DNA of 16,473 bases from Avimuribaculum sp964395975 (GCA_964395975.1 CAYNBZ010000052.1:1-16473), one strand, 5' to 3'. Shown: positions 7,542 through 15,047, counted from the first letter of the stretch. A program made the numbers and translations. Notes: generated by a model not told the origin, from the sequence alone.

Positions 7542-8378
7542 ATGAAACGCACAATTATGGCCGCAGCTGTGGCGGCATTTTTATCCACAGCTCCTGTGAT
7601 GTGCTTGGCGACTTCGCCGGTACAGATTTCCAATTCGGGGAATAATATGATAACGGTGAAAACCGACAAAAAGACCATCGATATAACAGCCGACAGTACT
7701 GCTACCGGTGGAGTGTTTACTTCCATAATAGTGAATGGCGACACTGTGGTTTCAGCCGACATGAACAAACTGTTGATGGGTCGATTAAACGACACTGTTT
7801 TATCTTCGGCAAGGAATTCTGCTTCAGCTAATTACAATAATGAAGATTACGATGACAACGAGGATTATATGATTGCAATGGTCACCATAGTCGGCTTCTG
7901 GGGTATAATTTTAGTGGTTAGCATTACAGGATTGATAATTTATTATTTGAATCGTCGCAACAGGCTGCGTACCATTGAGAGAGCGATTGAGAACAATTAT
8001 CAGTTGCCGGACAGTTTCTATTCCAATAAATCAAGACCACTTATATATAGTTCAGGTCCGGACTTGCCTCATCAACAGCCGGACAAAACACAAGAGGTGC
8101 TCAGATATGCCAACGAACGAGAAGTACGCCACGGTTTTAAACTCGCAATAGTTGGGTTAGGGCTGATTCTTTTCTTTGGATTGTTGGGAATTTATGCCCT
8201 TGCCGCACTGTCGGTGATTCCACTCATGCTTGGAGTATATAAAATATTGATAATCCCGTACTTGAGACGCAACAGCGATAGCAGTCGTGTGCCACAGGCG
8301 CCGCCACAATCCAAAGAAACACCTGAACCGCCTACATTTACACACGGTACAGAATCGCAACCGAAAGAAGAGAATTAA
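7542..8378 (+). CDS. DUF6249 family membrane protein, first gene of a sigma-factor cassette
   Basis: 278-residue envelope protein. Residues 1-24 look like a signal peptide (KR, then a hydrophobic stretch ending CLATS). A roughly 85-residue polar segment (about 25-109) ends in an acidic patch, NNEDYDDNEDY. The first membrane helix (about 110-136) is followed by NRRNRLRTIERAIENNYQL and LPDSFY, the pattern I associate with DUF6249. After a basic/polar loop (about 138-198) come two closely spaced helices (about 199-241) and a proline-rich, charged C-terminal tail. A topology with the N-terminal segment in the periplasm is likely. The gene lies 31 bases before the ECF sigma gene, so it probably shares the transcript and may be a sensor or membrane partner of that system. 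Function is unknown; the family call rests on the helix-plus-AIExxxxLP motif. Confidence 0.72.
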   Translation: MKRTIMAAAVAAFLSTAPVMCLATSPVQISNSGNNMITVKTDKKTIDITADSTATGGVFTSIIVNGDTVVSADMNKLLMGRLNDTVLSSARNSASANYNNEDYDDNEDYMIAMVTIVGFWGIILVVSITGLIIYYLNRRNRLRTIERAIENNYQLPDSFYSNKSRPLIYSSGPDLPHQQPDKTQEVLRYANEREVRHGFKLAIVGLGLILFFGLLGIYALAALSVIPLMLGVYKILIIPYLRRNSDSSRVPQAPPQSKETPEPPTFTHGTESQPKEEN

Positions 8379-8409
8379 GTGTTTTGACCAATTACATGAA
8401 ACGGTGAAA

Positions 8410-8958
8410 ATGCTTACCAAGGTTGAAGAAATTAAATTGTTGGCGCAATGCGTCCTTGCCGACAACAGGGACGCATTCGGTCGGATAGTGGAGGCATATC
8501 GGAACGATATTGTGCGTTTCTTTCTCAACCTTACACTCGGCAACGATGCGTTGAGCGATGATCTCGCTCAGGAAACGTTTATTAAGGCGTATCTGAGCAT
8601 TCGCAGTTTCAAAGGAATGTCGAGATTTCGTACATGGCTTTATCGAATTGCCTATAACGAATACTATGCGTGGTTGAGGAAAAGACACGAAGAACGCCTT
8701 GACGCTGATATGCCGGTTGATAATTTGTTGAGTGAAAGAGCCGAAGCCGTCAATGAAGCCGCCATTGACGTTCAAACAGCCATGCGGTTGCTAACCGAGC
8801 AGCAGCGAGTGGTTGTAACACTGTTTTATATCGACGATTTGCCCGTCAGGAAGATTGTTGACATAACAGGTATGCCTTCCGGCACTGTCAAATCACATTT
8901 GAGCCGTGCTAAGGCAAGATTGGCGCAATTACTTGAAAATAATGGAGAAAAATTATGA
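8410..8958 (+). CDS. ECF-type RNA polymerase sigma factor (sigma-70 family)
   Basis: 182-residue ECF sigma factor, which redirects RNA polymerase to a small regulon. Region 2 (about 22-92) contains DDLAQETFIKAY (50-61) and the promoter-melting stretch FRTWLYRIAYN (73-83). Region 4 (about 121-175) contains the helix-turn-helix that reads the -35 element, with VRKIVDITGMPSGTVKSHL at about 146-164. Regions 1.1 and 3 are absent, as in all ECF factors. The ATG at 8410 gives a typical N-terminus (MLTKVEEIKLLAQCVL); the frame stays open further upstream, but that part overlaps the preceding gene. The stop overlaps the next start as ATGA (8955-8958), implying translational coupling to a candidate anti-sigma protein. 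Confidence 0.95.
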   Translation: MLTKVEEIKLLAQCVLADNRDAFGRIVEAYRNDIVRFFLNLTLGNDALSDDLAQETFIKAYLSIRSFKGMSRFRTWLYRIAYNEYYAWLRKRHEERLDADMPVDNLLSERAEAVNEAAIDVQTAMRLLTEQQRVVVTLFYIDDLPVRKIVDITGMPSGTVKSHLSRAKARLAQLLENNGEKL

Positions 8959-9275
8959 AACGAGATACTGTAGATGAAAAAATTGGCAGACTGCTCAAAA
9001 AACAATTGCCACCATCTGCCGAGAATAAGTGGTTTGTTCAAAAGGTACTCAACCGATTGCCGAATAAGCAACCCAAGAGTTATTTTTGGGTTGCTGCTAT
9101 GGTTAATATTATGTGTATGGTAGTATGCCTCATAGGTTGGGTGTTATTTATTTTTTCACTCTCGCCAAACGTCATACTTGTCAAGGATGTTGTAGTAGGA
9201 ACTATTTTGTTCGTTGTCACTGTCGCATTGTTTTGGCGTTGGATAGCCGACTTACTCATGTATAGTGAAACCTGA
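8955..9275 (+). CDS. Small two-helix membrane protein, candidate anti-sigma factor
   Basis: 106-residue protein. The N-terminal roughly 40 residues are cytoplasmic-like and charged, with an amphipathic stretch (VDEKIGRLLKKQLPP, then NKWFVQKVLNRLP at 24-36). Two membrane helices follow (about 43-68 and 76-100). The ATG overlaps the sigma-factor stop by 4 bases, the usual arrangement for sigma/anti-sigma pairs. The N-terminal segment resembles the short N-terminal part of Bacteroidetes membrane anti-sigma proteins, but there is no zinc-binding HxxxCxxC motif and no extracytoplasmic sensor domain, so the call rests mostly on context. It lacks a signal peptide. Its 3' end overlaps the convergent pseudouridine synthase gene by 24 bases. 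Confidence 0.7.
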   Translation: MKRDTVDEKIGRLLKKQLPPSAENKWFVQKVLNRLPNKQPKSYFWVAAMVNIMCMVVCLIGWVLFIFSLSPNVILVKDVVVGTILFVVTVALFWRWIADLLMYSET

Positions 9276-10892
9276 CGGGATGGGAGAATGTAATTCGATT
9301 CGTTCCTTTGTCCATGGGTGGATGAACGATAGGGTTTCGGCATGGAGGCACAAGCGGTCAGCACTGCTTATGCCATAAAGCCGGTCTCCTGCTATTGGAG
9401 AATTAAGCCCCTGTGTATGAGCCGTATGCACTCTTAATTGGTGAGTACGGCCTGTGTACGGGTATAAGTACACTAAAGTTTTGCCGTTCTGATGATAACG
9501 CTTTACCACCTCATAATGTGTTATGGCACAGGCTCCGTTGATTTTGTCCACCGCCTGCATGGGGCGGTTTTCATAATCGGGGCGCAATGGCAATTCTATA
9601 ATGCCACTGTCCAGTTCAACTAAGCCATCAAGCAAGGCTGCATACCGCTTTGAAATTTCCCTGCCGGCAAACGAGGTTTGCAACCGTTTTTGAGTTTCTT
9701 TATCTCGGGCAAACAGAACTATGCCCGAAGTGTCCATGTCGAGGCGATGTACCGCGAAAAGGCTAAAATGCTTTTGCAGCAATTCAATGAGCGATGTACC
9801 ACAATTTCGTCCCGGGACGGTAGGTATTCCTTCAGGTTTGTCAACGGCTATTAACCATTTGTCCTCATATATCACTTTAACATCGGGGTATGACTGCCCC
9901 GTGTAGGGTGGATCGATTTCCATATCAAGCCCTTGCAACATGAACGAGAGTATTGGCAGGCATTTGCCTCTGCAAGCAGTGTAGAACCTGCCGTCGTGAC
10001 GTACTAATTCACCACATTGCCGTCCATACCAGAATTCAGCGATTGCCAACGGTCTCAAACCATGCAGATAGGCATATTGCAACAGCCGTGGGGCAGCGCA
10101 TTCACCGGCTCCGGCAGGAGGTATATGTTGTGGTGTGGTAGAAAATATTTCAAGCAGGTTGCGTCGTTCTCCCCGTGCATTGAGCATCACAAATTGCGAA
10201 AAAATCCATTGTTGCAATGCGATGGAACGGTGATGTCGTTCGTTTTTTAGCTCATTCAAGCGGGATTCAAGACACTTTACGGCGGTTTGCGCGGCTTCGA
10301 GCCGTTCGTTCCACCTTTTGCGCAACCGCTTCAACTCGGCCTTTTGGAATTGACTCTCTCTGATTAGTTGTTCCTTGTTGGAGTATCCAGCCTGTCGGGC
10401 AGTATCACGTTTGGCTTTCGACTGTGCCATAATGTGCTTGTAACCGTCGATGTCGGCCTGTGCCATGCGTTCTGTCGCTTCCACTTTGGCTCTTTCGTTA
10501 GCAAGCTGTGAACTGCTTGCCAACTTGCTAATCTCGTGGTTGATTTTCGTTATTTCAGCCTCTTCACGCTTGAAATATCCATCGGCAACCGTCAAGTCAT
10601 AAACAGGAGGCACAAAGTAACGTTGAGCCAAGCGGCTTTGTTCCAACGACCCCGAGTAGGCGGCGATATATCTGCAATCGCCGGCGGCTGTGGCTACGAC
10701 AAGCACCCCGAGCATTTTCCCTTGTCCGAGTTCGGAGGCAAGTTCAGGAATGGCAGCAATATATTCCCTCACCTGCACGGCAGCCATCACTGCCAACCGG
10801 TGAGGGATATAGTTAAATGGAGAATTAAGCCGCTTTGGCGGTTCAATTTCCGAAATATCGGCATTGAAACGATGGATTACTTCACTTTCCAC
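9252..10892 (-). CDS. RluA-family RNA pseudouridine synthase with a long N-terminal extension
   Basis: 546-residue protein. The C-terminal domain (about 338-540) is a complete RluA-type pseudouridine synthase, which isomerises uridine in rRNA and/or tRNA. It shows the HRLDMDTSG motif (382-390) with catalytic D385, YEDKWLIAVDKPEG (342-355), GRTHQLRVH (481-489) and HAETLSFIHP (517-526). The LPLRPDYENRP segment is typical of the RluA subgroup, which acts on 23S rRNA U746 and tRNA U32 in E. coli; the target here is inferred. The N-terminal 330 residues contain a compact segment (about 30-100, with GKMLGVLVVA), a charged helical, probably coiled-coil region (about 107-225) and a linker with cysteines (C293, C307, C311). 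The start at 10892 overlaps the end of cysS by 16 bases. Confidence 0.92.
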   Translation of the reverse strand: MESEVIHRFNADISEIEPPKRLNSPFNYIPHRLAVMAAVQVREYIAAIPELASELGQGKMLGVLVVATAAGDCRYIAAYSGSLEQSRLAQRYFVPPVYDLTVADGYFKREEAEITKINHEISKLASSSQLANERAKVEATERMAQADIDGYKHIMAQSKAKRDTARQAGYSNKEQLIRESQFQKAELKRLRKRWNERLEAAQTAVKCLESRLNELKNERHHRSIALQQWIFSQFVMLNARGERRNLLEIFSTTPQHIPPAGAGECAAPRLLQYAYLHGLRPLAIAEFWYGRQCGELVRHDGRFYTACRGKCLPILSFMLQGLDMEIDPPYTGQSYPDVKVIYEDKWLIAVDKPEGIPTVPGRNCGTSLIELLQKHFSLFAVHRLDMDTSGIVLFARDKETQKRLQTSFAGREISKRYAALLDGLVELDSGIIELPLRPDYENRPMQAVDKINGACAITHYEVVKRYHQNGKTLVYLYPYTGRTHQLRVHTAHTQGLNSPIAGDRLYGISSADRLCLHAETLSFIHPWTKERIELHSPIPSGFTIHE

Positions 10893-12352
10893 TCAAAGCC
10901 ATCTTTGGTGTCCTTTACATCAAAGCCTATTTCAGCAAGACGGTTGCGAATGAGGTCGCTCGTAGTCCAATCTTTTCTGGACTTGGCATCTTTGCGTATT
11001 TCAAGCAGCAAATCCACAGCCTGCTCATACGGTTTGAGGTTGATGTTGCCACTCTCTCGCTCGTCATAGATGCCGAGAATATCGAAAAGGAATGTTTTGA
11101 AAGTCGTTTTCAACTGTTGCAAGTCGGCTTCTGAAATCGTGGCTTTGCCATCGTTCACCTGATTTATGGCACGGCAAGCCTCAAACAAATGTGCTATGAC
11201 GATAGGTGTGTTCAGGTCATCGTTCATCGCCTCGTGGCATTTGGCATCGAGATCGCCGACATTTACCGTCGAGGTTACAGAGGGTTTCAATTCGTTAAGT
11301 CGTTTCCATCCATCGAGCATACGTTCATAGGCTTTTTCGGCAGCCTGCAGAGCTTCGTTAGAGAAATCCACCGTGCCGCCATAGTGGGCTTGCAGGATGA
11401 AGAAGCGTATCGTCATCGGTGAATATGGCTGCGACAGCAGGTCTGTCCGGCTACCGGTGAAGAACTCATCGAGGGTTATGAAATTGCCGAGCGACTTGCC
11501 CATTTTCTGCCCATTGATGGTGATCATGTTGTTGTGCATCCAGTATCGCACCGCATCGTGTCCCGAGTGAGCTACCGATTGAGCAATTTCACACTCGTGA
11601 TGAGGGAATACAAGATCCATGCCTCCACCATGTATGTCGAATGTTTCGCCGAGGTACTTCTGTCCCATGGTGGAGCATTCGAGATGCCAGCCCGGAAAGC
11701 CCTCGCTCCAAGGCGATGGCCAATGCATTATATGTTCGGGTGCGGCCTTTTTCCACAGGGCAAAATCTGAAGGATTGTGCTTTTCCTGTTGTCCGTCGAG
11801 CCGGCGTGTGGCACTGAACAGTTCATCGATATTGCGACCCGACAATTTCCCGTAATGAAAATCTTGGTTGTACTTGGGTACATCGAAATATACCGACCCG
11901 TTGCTTACATAGGCATATCCGTGGTTGAGTATTTCTTTTATATATTCTATTTGCTCGATAATATGTCCCGAGGCAAAAGGCTCGATGCTTGGCGGCAACA
12001 CATTGAGCCGCTCCATGGACTTATGGTAGCGGTTGACGTAGTATTGCACAACTTCCATCGGCTCAAGTTTCTCAAGACGGGCTTTCTTGGCAACCTTGTC
12101 CTCGCCTTCATCAGCATCATGTTCAAGGTGTCCCACATCGGTAATGTTGCGCACATACCGCACTTTGTAACCGAGATGTCGCAAATAGCGGAAAAGGATG
12201 TCGAATGTGATTGCCGGTCGTGCATGGCCAAGGTGTGCATCGCCATATACCGTAGGACCACACACATACATTCCCACAAACGGCTCGTGCAGCGGTATGA
12301 ACTGCTCCTTGCGGCGAGTCAGCGTGTTATATATATATAACGGATGTTCCAT
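10877..12352 (-). CDS. cysS: Cysteine--tRNA ligase
   Basis: 491-residue class I aminoacyl-tRNA synthetase that charges tRNA-Cys in the cytoplasm. The HIGH signature appears as HLGH (40-43, in PTVYGDAHLGHARP) and the KMSKS signature as KMGKS (283-287). The zinc-binding site that selects cysteine is complete: C31, C226 (GWHLEC), H251 and E255 (FPHHECE). The C-terminal anticodon-binding region is present (the domain around DDLNTPIV and the tail near KDGFEWKVK). Length is in the normal 460-500 range. The gene sits 23 bases after the DUF3467 gene, and its last 16 bases overlap the start of the pseudouridine synthase, so it belongs to a minus-strand operon. Confidence 0.98.
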   Translation of the reverse strand: MEHPLYIYNTLTRRKEQFIPLHEPFVGMYVCGPTVYGDAHLGHARPAITFDILFRYLRHLGYKVRYVRNITDVGHLEHDADEGEDKVAKKARLEKLEPMEVVQYYVNRYHKSMERLNVLPPSIEPFASGHIIEQIEYIKEILNHGYAYVSNGSVYFDVPKYNQDFHYGKLSGRNIDELFSATRRLDGQQEKHNPSDFALWKKAAPEHIMHWPSPWSEGFPGWHLECSTMGQKYLGETFDIHGGGMDLVFPHHECEIAQSVAHSGHDAVRYWMHNNMITINGQKMGKSLGNFITLDEFFTGSRTDLLSQPYSPMTIRFFILQAHYGGTVDFSNEALQAAEKAYERMLDGWKRLNELKPSVTSTVNVGDLDAKCHEAMNDDLNTPIVIAHLFEACRAINQVNDGKATISEADLQQLKTTFKTFLFDILGIYDERESGNINLKPYEQAVDLLLEIRKDAKSRKDWTTSDLIRNRLAEIGFDVKDTKDGFEWKVK

Positions 12353-12375
12353 TCTGGTAATATGTGTTTATTGTG

Positions 12376-12693
12376 TTATGCTTGACCGTTCGGGCCCATG
12401 AAAGGCGGTATGTTGCCTTGAGAGCCGTTCCCCGGCACCTTTGGTGTTATTGTGCCGAATGTCTTTTCATACTTGTTGATATTGTCCTGAAGAGCAAAAA
12501 GGAGTTGTTTTGCATTCTCGGGTGTCATGATGATGCGAGTCTGCACCTTGGCTTGCGGCGTATTGGGCGTGAGGCATATCATATCGAAGAAAAACTCTGC
12601 CGGCCCGTGGCTGATTACTGCAAGATTGGCATACTTTCCTTGTGCCACTTCGGGCGAAATCTCAATTTTTATTTCTTTTTTTTCTTGTGACAT
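12376..12693 (-). CDS. DUF3467 family protein
   Basis: 105-residue soluble protein that I recognise as DUF3467 (PF11950). The core is about 70 residues: KIEISPEVAQGKYANLAV near the start, then EFFFDMICLTP, and a helix with TPENAKQLLFALQDNI (about 57-72) after a strand with RIIM. The C-terminal 25 residues are a Gly/Pro/Asn-rich flexible tail. There are no membrane segments. It lies 16 bases after the NigD-like lipoprotein gene and 23 bases before cysS, clearly inside the operon. Function is unknown; the small alpha/beta pattern and complete start (MSQEKKE) look like an intact gene. Confidence 0.85.
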   Translation of the reverse strand: MSQEKKEIKIEISPEVAQGKYANLAVISHGPAEFFFDMICLTPNTPQAKVQTRIIMTPENAKQLLFALQDNINKYEKTFGTITPKVPGNGSQGNIPPFMGPNGQA

Positions 12694-12709
12694 AATGATT
12701 TGTGCTTAT

Positions 12710-13393
12710 TTAGTTTGTTTTTGTAAAATCATAATATTGTGTATCGGGATAAGCCACGTCGTTGAGGTGTATTCTTAACGTTTTACAAGACTGCAAATTC
12801 CATACCGCACCTACGTGGAACGACGCGTAGCACCGCCGCCAGAAGTAGGTCTGTGCTCCCATCATGTTGTGTGACAGGTAGCAATGTACCGTATCCTCAT
12901 GCCAAGTGTCATAGTCCATCACCAGTGTCAACAGCCGTGCCGCGTTGGTGTATTTTACACGGCAATAAATGTTTATGTATTCTCCGGTGCGCCAGATGCT
13001 GTTGAGGTTAACCGAGTCCATTGCCAGCGATGCCATGTTCAATGTGTATCGCAGCGAGTCGGTTATGGCTTGTGTGTATCCTTTGGCAGTGATGTCTATC
13101 GAGCCGTCGTCGTTGGTGCTGTTGATTATGTAGTTGAGCAGCAGGCGGTCGCCTGTGTCAAGGCCGGCAGATGAAAGGCTTACTGCCGCCAACGGGTCAA
13201 TCAGGGTTTTAGGCTCGATGTCATTGACAGGGTAGTCGATATAGACATCTCCGCCGAGACTGTCGTCATACCCCATGTATGTCACCATGTCGTAGCGGAA
13301 ATCTCCGTATTGATAGTAGTCGTCATCATTGCACGACGTGATGGTAACCAATAGCATTGCAGCCGGCAATATGTGCATAATGTACTTCTTCAT
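12710..13393 (-). CDS. NigD-like outer-envelope lipoprotein
   Basis: 227-residue secreted lipoprotein. The signal peptide (1-20) ends in the lipobox ITSC, with lipidated C21. The residues right after it (NDDD, 22-25) are acidic, as in the Bacteroidetes lipoprotein export signal, so display on the cell surface is likely. The mature part begins with YGDFRYDMVTYMG and is rich in beta-strand patterns, including GDRLLLNY (about 82-89) and CRVKYTN. This resembles the two-domain NigD-like family (NigD_N/NigD_C), whose role is unclear. The start overlaps the stop of the ABC ATPase gene as ATGA (13390-13393), so the two are translationally coupled. The NigD assignment comes from overall pattern and lipobox and is less secure than the lipoprotein call. 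Confidence 0.72.
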   Translation of the reverse strand: MKKYIMHILPAAMLLVTITSCNDDDYYQYGDFRYDMVTYMGYDDSLGGDVYIDYPVNDIEPKTLIDPLAAVSLSSAGLDTGDRLLLNYIINSTNDDGSIDITAKGYTQAITDSLRYTLNMASLAMDSVNLNSIWRTGEYINIYCRVKYTNAARLLTLVMDYDTWHEDTVHCYLSHNMMGAQTYFWRRCYASFHVGAVWNLQSCKTLRIHLNDVAYPDTQYYDFTKTN

Positions 13394-14061
13394 ATGGCAT
13401 CGTCGATGTTGTCGGTGATTTTTCCATCGCTCATGCGTATTATGCGGTCGGCACCATTGGCAAGGGTTTCATCGTGGGTTACGATGACAAATGTTTGTTT
13501 CAGCTCGTCGCGCAGTCTGAAAAACAGACGGTGTAACTCCGATTTGTTCTCACTGTCGAGGCTGCCCGAAGGCTCATCGGCAAACACCACGGCAGGATGG
13601 TTTACAAGTGCGCGGGCTACTGCCACACGCTGCCGTTCTCCACCCGATAATTGTGCCGGTTTATGGTCAAAACGATTTGCAAGTCCCATATAATCGAGTA
13701 GTTCCATTGCACGGCGGCGAGATTCGCTTTGCTTGTCACCGCCGATAAGTGCCGGTATCATTACATTTTCTATGGCTGTAAATTCGGGCAGCAATTGGTG
13801 GAACTGGAACACAAAGCCTATGTTGCGGTTTCGGAATCTGGCAAGGTCGCGTTCGCCAAGTTGCATGACATTTTTACCGTCATATTCCACGGTGCCGTCA
13901 TCGGGGCTGTCGAGTGTGCCCAATATTTGCAGCAAAGTGGTCTTTCCTGCTCCGCTGCGACCTATGACAGACACTATTTCCTGTTGCCCGATGTTGAGCG
14001 ACACGTTACGCAGCACGTGTAACTGTCCGAAATGCTTATTTATGTTTTTCGCTTCAATCAT
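13390..14061 (-). CDS. lolD: LolD-like ABC transporter ATP-binding protein
   Basis: 223-residue cytoplasmic ATPase of the MacB/LolD class. Every ABC motif is present: Walker A GRSGAGKT (34-41), Q-loop Q86 in GFVFQFHQLLPEFTAIENV, signature LSGGERQR (138-145), Walker B VVFADE (158-163), D-loop SLD (167-169) and H196 in VIVTHD. The FQFHQLLPEFTA segment is characteristic of LolD, which powers release of lipoproteins from the inner membrane to LolA. No LolC/E permease gene is adjacent, so the partner must be elsewhere and a different MacB-type role is possible. I took the ATG at 14061 rather than an in-frame upstream start at 14115, because it forms an exact ATGA overlap with the tcdA stop and removes 18 residues that do not fit the family. 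Its own stop overlaps the lipoprotein start the same way. Confidence 0.92.
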   Translation of the reverse strand: MIEAKNINKHFGQLHVLRNVSLNIGQQEIVSVIGRSGAGKTTLLQILGTLDSPDDGTVEYDGKNVMQLGERDLARFRNRNIGFVFQFHQLLPEFTAIENVMIPALIGGDKQSESRRRAMELLDYMGLANRFDHKPAQLSGGERQRVAVARALVNHPAVVFADEPSGSLDSENKSELHRLFFRLRDELKQTFVIVTHDETLANGADRIIRMSDGKITDNIDDAI

Positions 14062-14774
14062 TTGTCTTTCAATTTGTCGATTACGTGGGCGGCAAGCATA
14101 CAGCCAAATATGCATGGCAGGTAACTCACCGTTCCATAACTCGACCGCTTGTTTTGCAACTCATCGGTCATGACGAGTGATGCTTCTATCGGCAGTTCTT
14201 CGCTCCATACAACTGTCAGCCCATGGTTGAATCCGTGTCGTCGCAGTCGCGTCCGCACCACTCGTGCCAGTCCGTCGCTATGTGTCTGCGATATGTCGGC
14301 ATATCTGACAGCTGTCGGGTCGATGCGTCCGCCGGCACCCATCGACGAGATTATGTTGATGCCATTGCGTAAGCAATACTCTATTAGAGCCACCTTGGGT
14401 GCAACCGAGTCTATTGCATCGATGACAAAATCGGGGCTGTCGCTTAAGATATTGCCAACTACATCAGGAGTTATAAACAATTTCAACGCTTCGGCCTGCA
14501 CTTCAGGGTTGATGTCGGTAATGCGCTGCCGCATCACTTGCACCTTGTCGAGCCCTATGGTAGAGTGAAGAGCCGGAAGCTGGCGGTTGATGTTGCTTGG
14601 GCTCACTGTGTCACCATCTATAAGCGTGATTCGTCCTATGCCGGCGCGGGCAATCATTTCGGCGGCATAGGCTCCAACTCCGCCCACGCCAACTACCACC
14701 ACATGGGCAGCAGCAAGGTTGCTGACAGCCTTTTGCCCCATAAGCAGATATGTCCGCTCAGCCCAGTCTTGCAT
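14058..14774 (-). CDS. tcdA: tRNA threonylcarbamoyladenosine dehydratase
   Basis: 238-residue E1-like enzyme that uses ATP to cyclise t6A37 of ANN-decoding tRNAs to ct6A. It starts MQDWAERTYLLMGQKAV and has the nucleotide-binding GVGGVG (29-34), the acidic LIDGD (51-55), NINRQ (61-65) and the later SMGAGGRIDPTAV block. The C-terminal hydrophobic helix (SYLPCIFGCMLAAHVI) matches the membrane-associated tail of E. coli TcdA. The frame opens 7 codons earlier with a GTG at 14795, but a probable -7 promoter element lies there, so I prefer the ATG at 14774. It is the first gene of the six-gene minus-strand run, and its stop overlaps the start of lolD by 4 bases. Confidence 0.94.
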   Translation of the reverse strand: MQDWAERTYLLMGQKAVSNLAAAHVVVVGVGGVGAYAAEMIARAGIGRITLIDGDTVSPSNINRQLPALHSTIGLDKVQVMRQRITDINPEVQAEALKLFITPDVVGNILSDSPDFVIDAIDSVAPKVALIEYCLRNGINIISSMGAGGRIDPTAVRYADISQTHSDGLARVVRTRLRRHGFNHGLTVVWSEELPIEASLVMTDELQNKRSSYGTVSYLPCIFGCMLAAHVIDKLKDK

Positions 14775-14794
14775 CTTGTGTTGTTTCGATTCCA

Positions 14795-14802
14795 CGAAAT
14801 TA
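14795..14802 (-). promoter_or_regulatory. Candidate -7 element for the tcdA operon
   Basis: Read on the minus strand: TAATTTCG, one base off TAnnTTTG, 20 bases before the tcdA ATG. A good -33 TTTG is not visible at 19-21 bases. If used, transcription starts near 14788 and drives all six minus-strand genes down to 9252. Confidence 0.4.
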
Positions 14803-14888
14803 CAAAAATTCTCCGATTAGTAACTACAATCTTTACATTAAAAAGCACAATCAGACGCAAGACGGCTGTGGCATTTACGTCTGTTTGC

Positions 14889-14915
14889 GCATTGTGCCGG
14901 TTATGCCCACAATGC
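14889..14915. repeat. 8-bp inverted repeat between divergent tcdA and the TPR gene
   Basis: GCATTGTG (14889-14896) and CACAATGC (14908-14915) pair perfectly around an 11-base loop. It lies in the 273-base divergent gap, about 90 bases from the tcdA promoter and 80 from the TPR promoter. It could be a shared operator; I recognise no known regulator site and found no coding region here. Confidence 0.3.
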
Positions 14916-14970
14916 AATGGCGGGCTCGAAAAGATGTGTGCGCAAAATCTTCATTAAAATCGGGAAATGT

Positions 14971-15001
14971 TTTTTTATTTAGTTGGAAACTATTACTTTT
15001 G
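14971..15001 (+). promoter_or_regulatory. Promoter of the TPR gene (TTTT-N19-TACTTTTG)
   Basis: TACTTTTG at 14994-15001 is a perfect TAnnTTTG -7 element. A T-run (TTTT 14971-14974) sits 19 bases upstream in place of TTTG. The predicted leader is about 40 AT-rich bases before the ATG at 15048. Confidence 0.55.
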
Positions 15002-15047
15002 CAAATCAAAAAAATCAGAATAATTTAAAAATACCATAATTACAGAA

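Noticed and set aside
11777..12340. Plus-strand frame of 187 codons inside cysS
   Set aside because: It is antisense to a complete cysS with all catalytic motifs; the translation shows no domain pattern.
14062..14115. Upstream ATG for the LolD-like ATPase adding 18 residues
   Set aside because: The extension is basic and unlike the family, while the ATG at 14061 makes a 4-base overlap identical to that at the next junction.
14775..14795. GTG start for TcdA adding 7 residues
   Set aside because: The GTG coincides with a likely -7 element, and the ATG at 14774 gives the usual N-terminus. The extra residues cannot be fully excluded.
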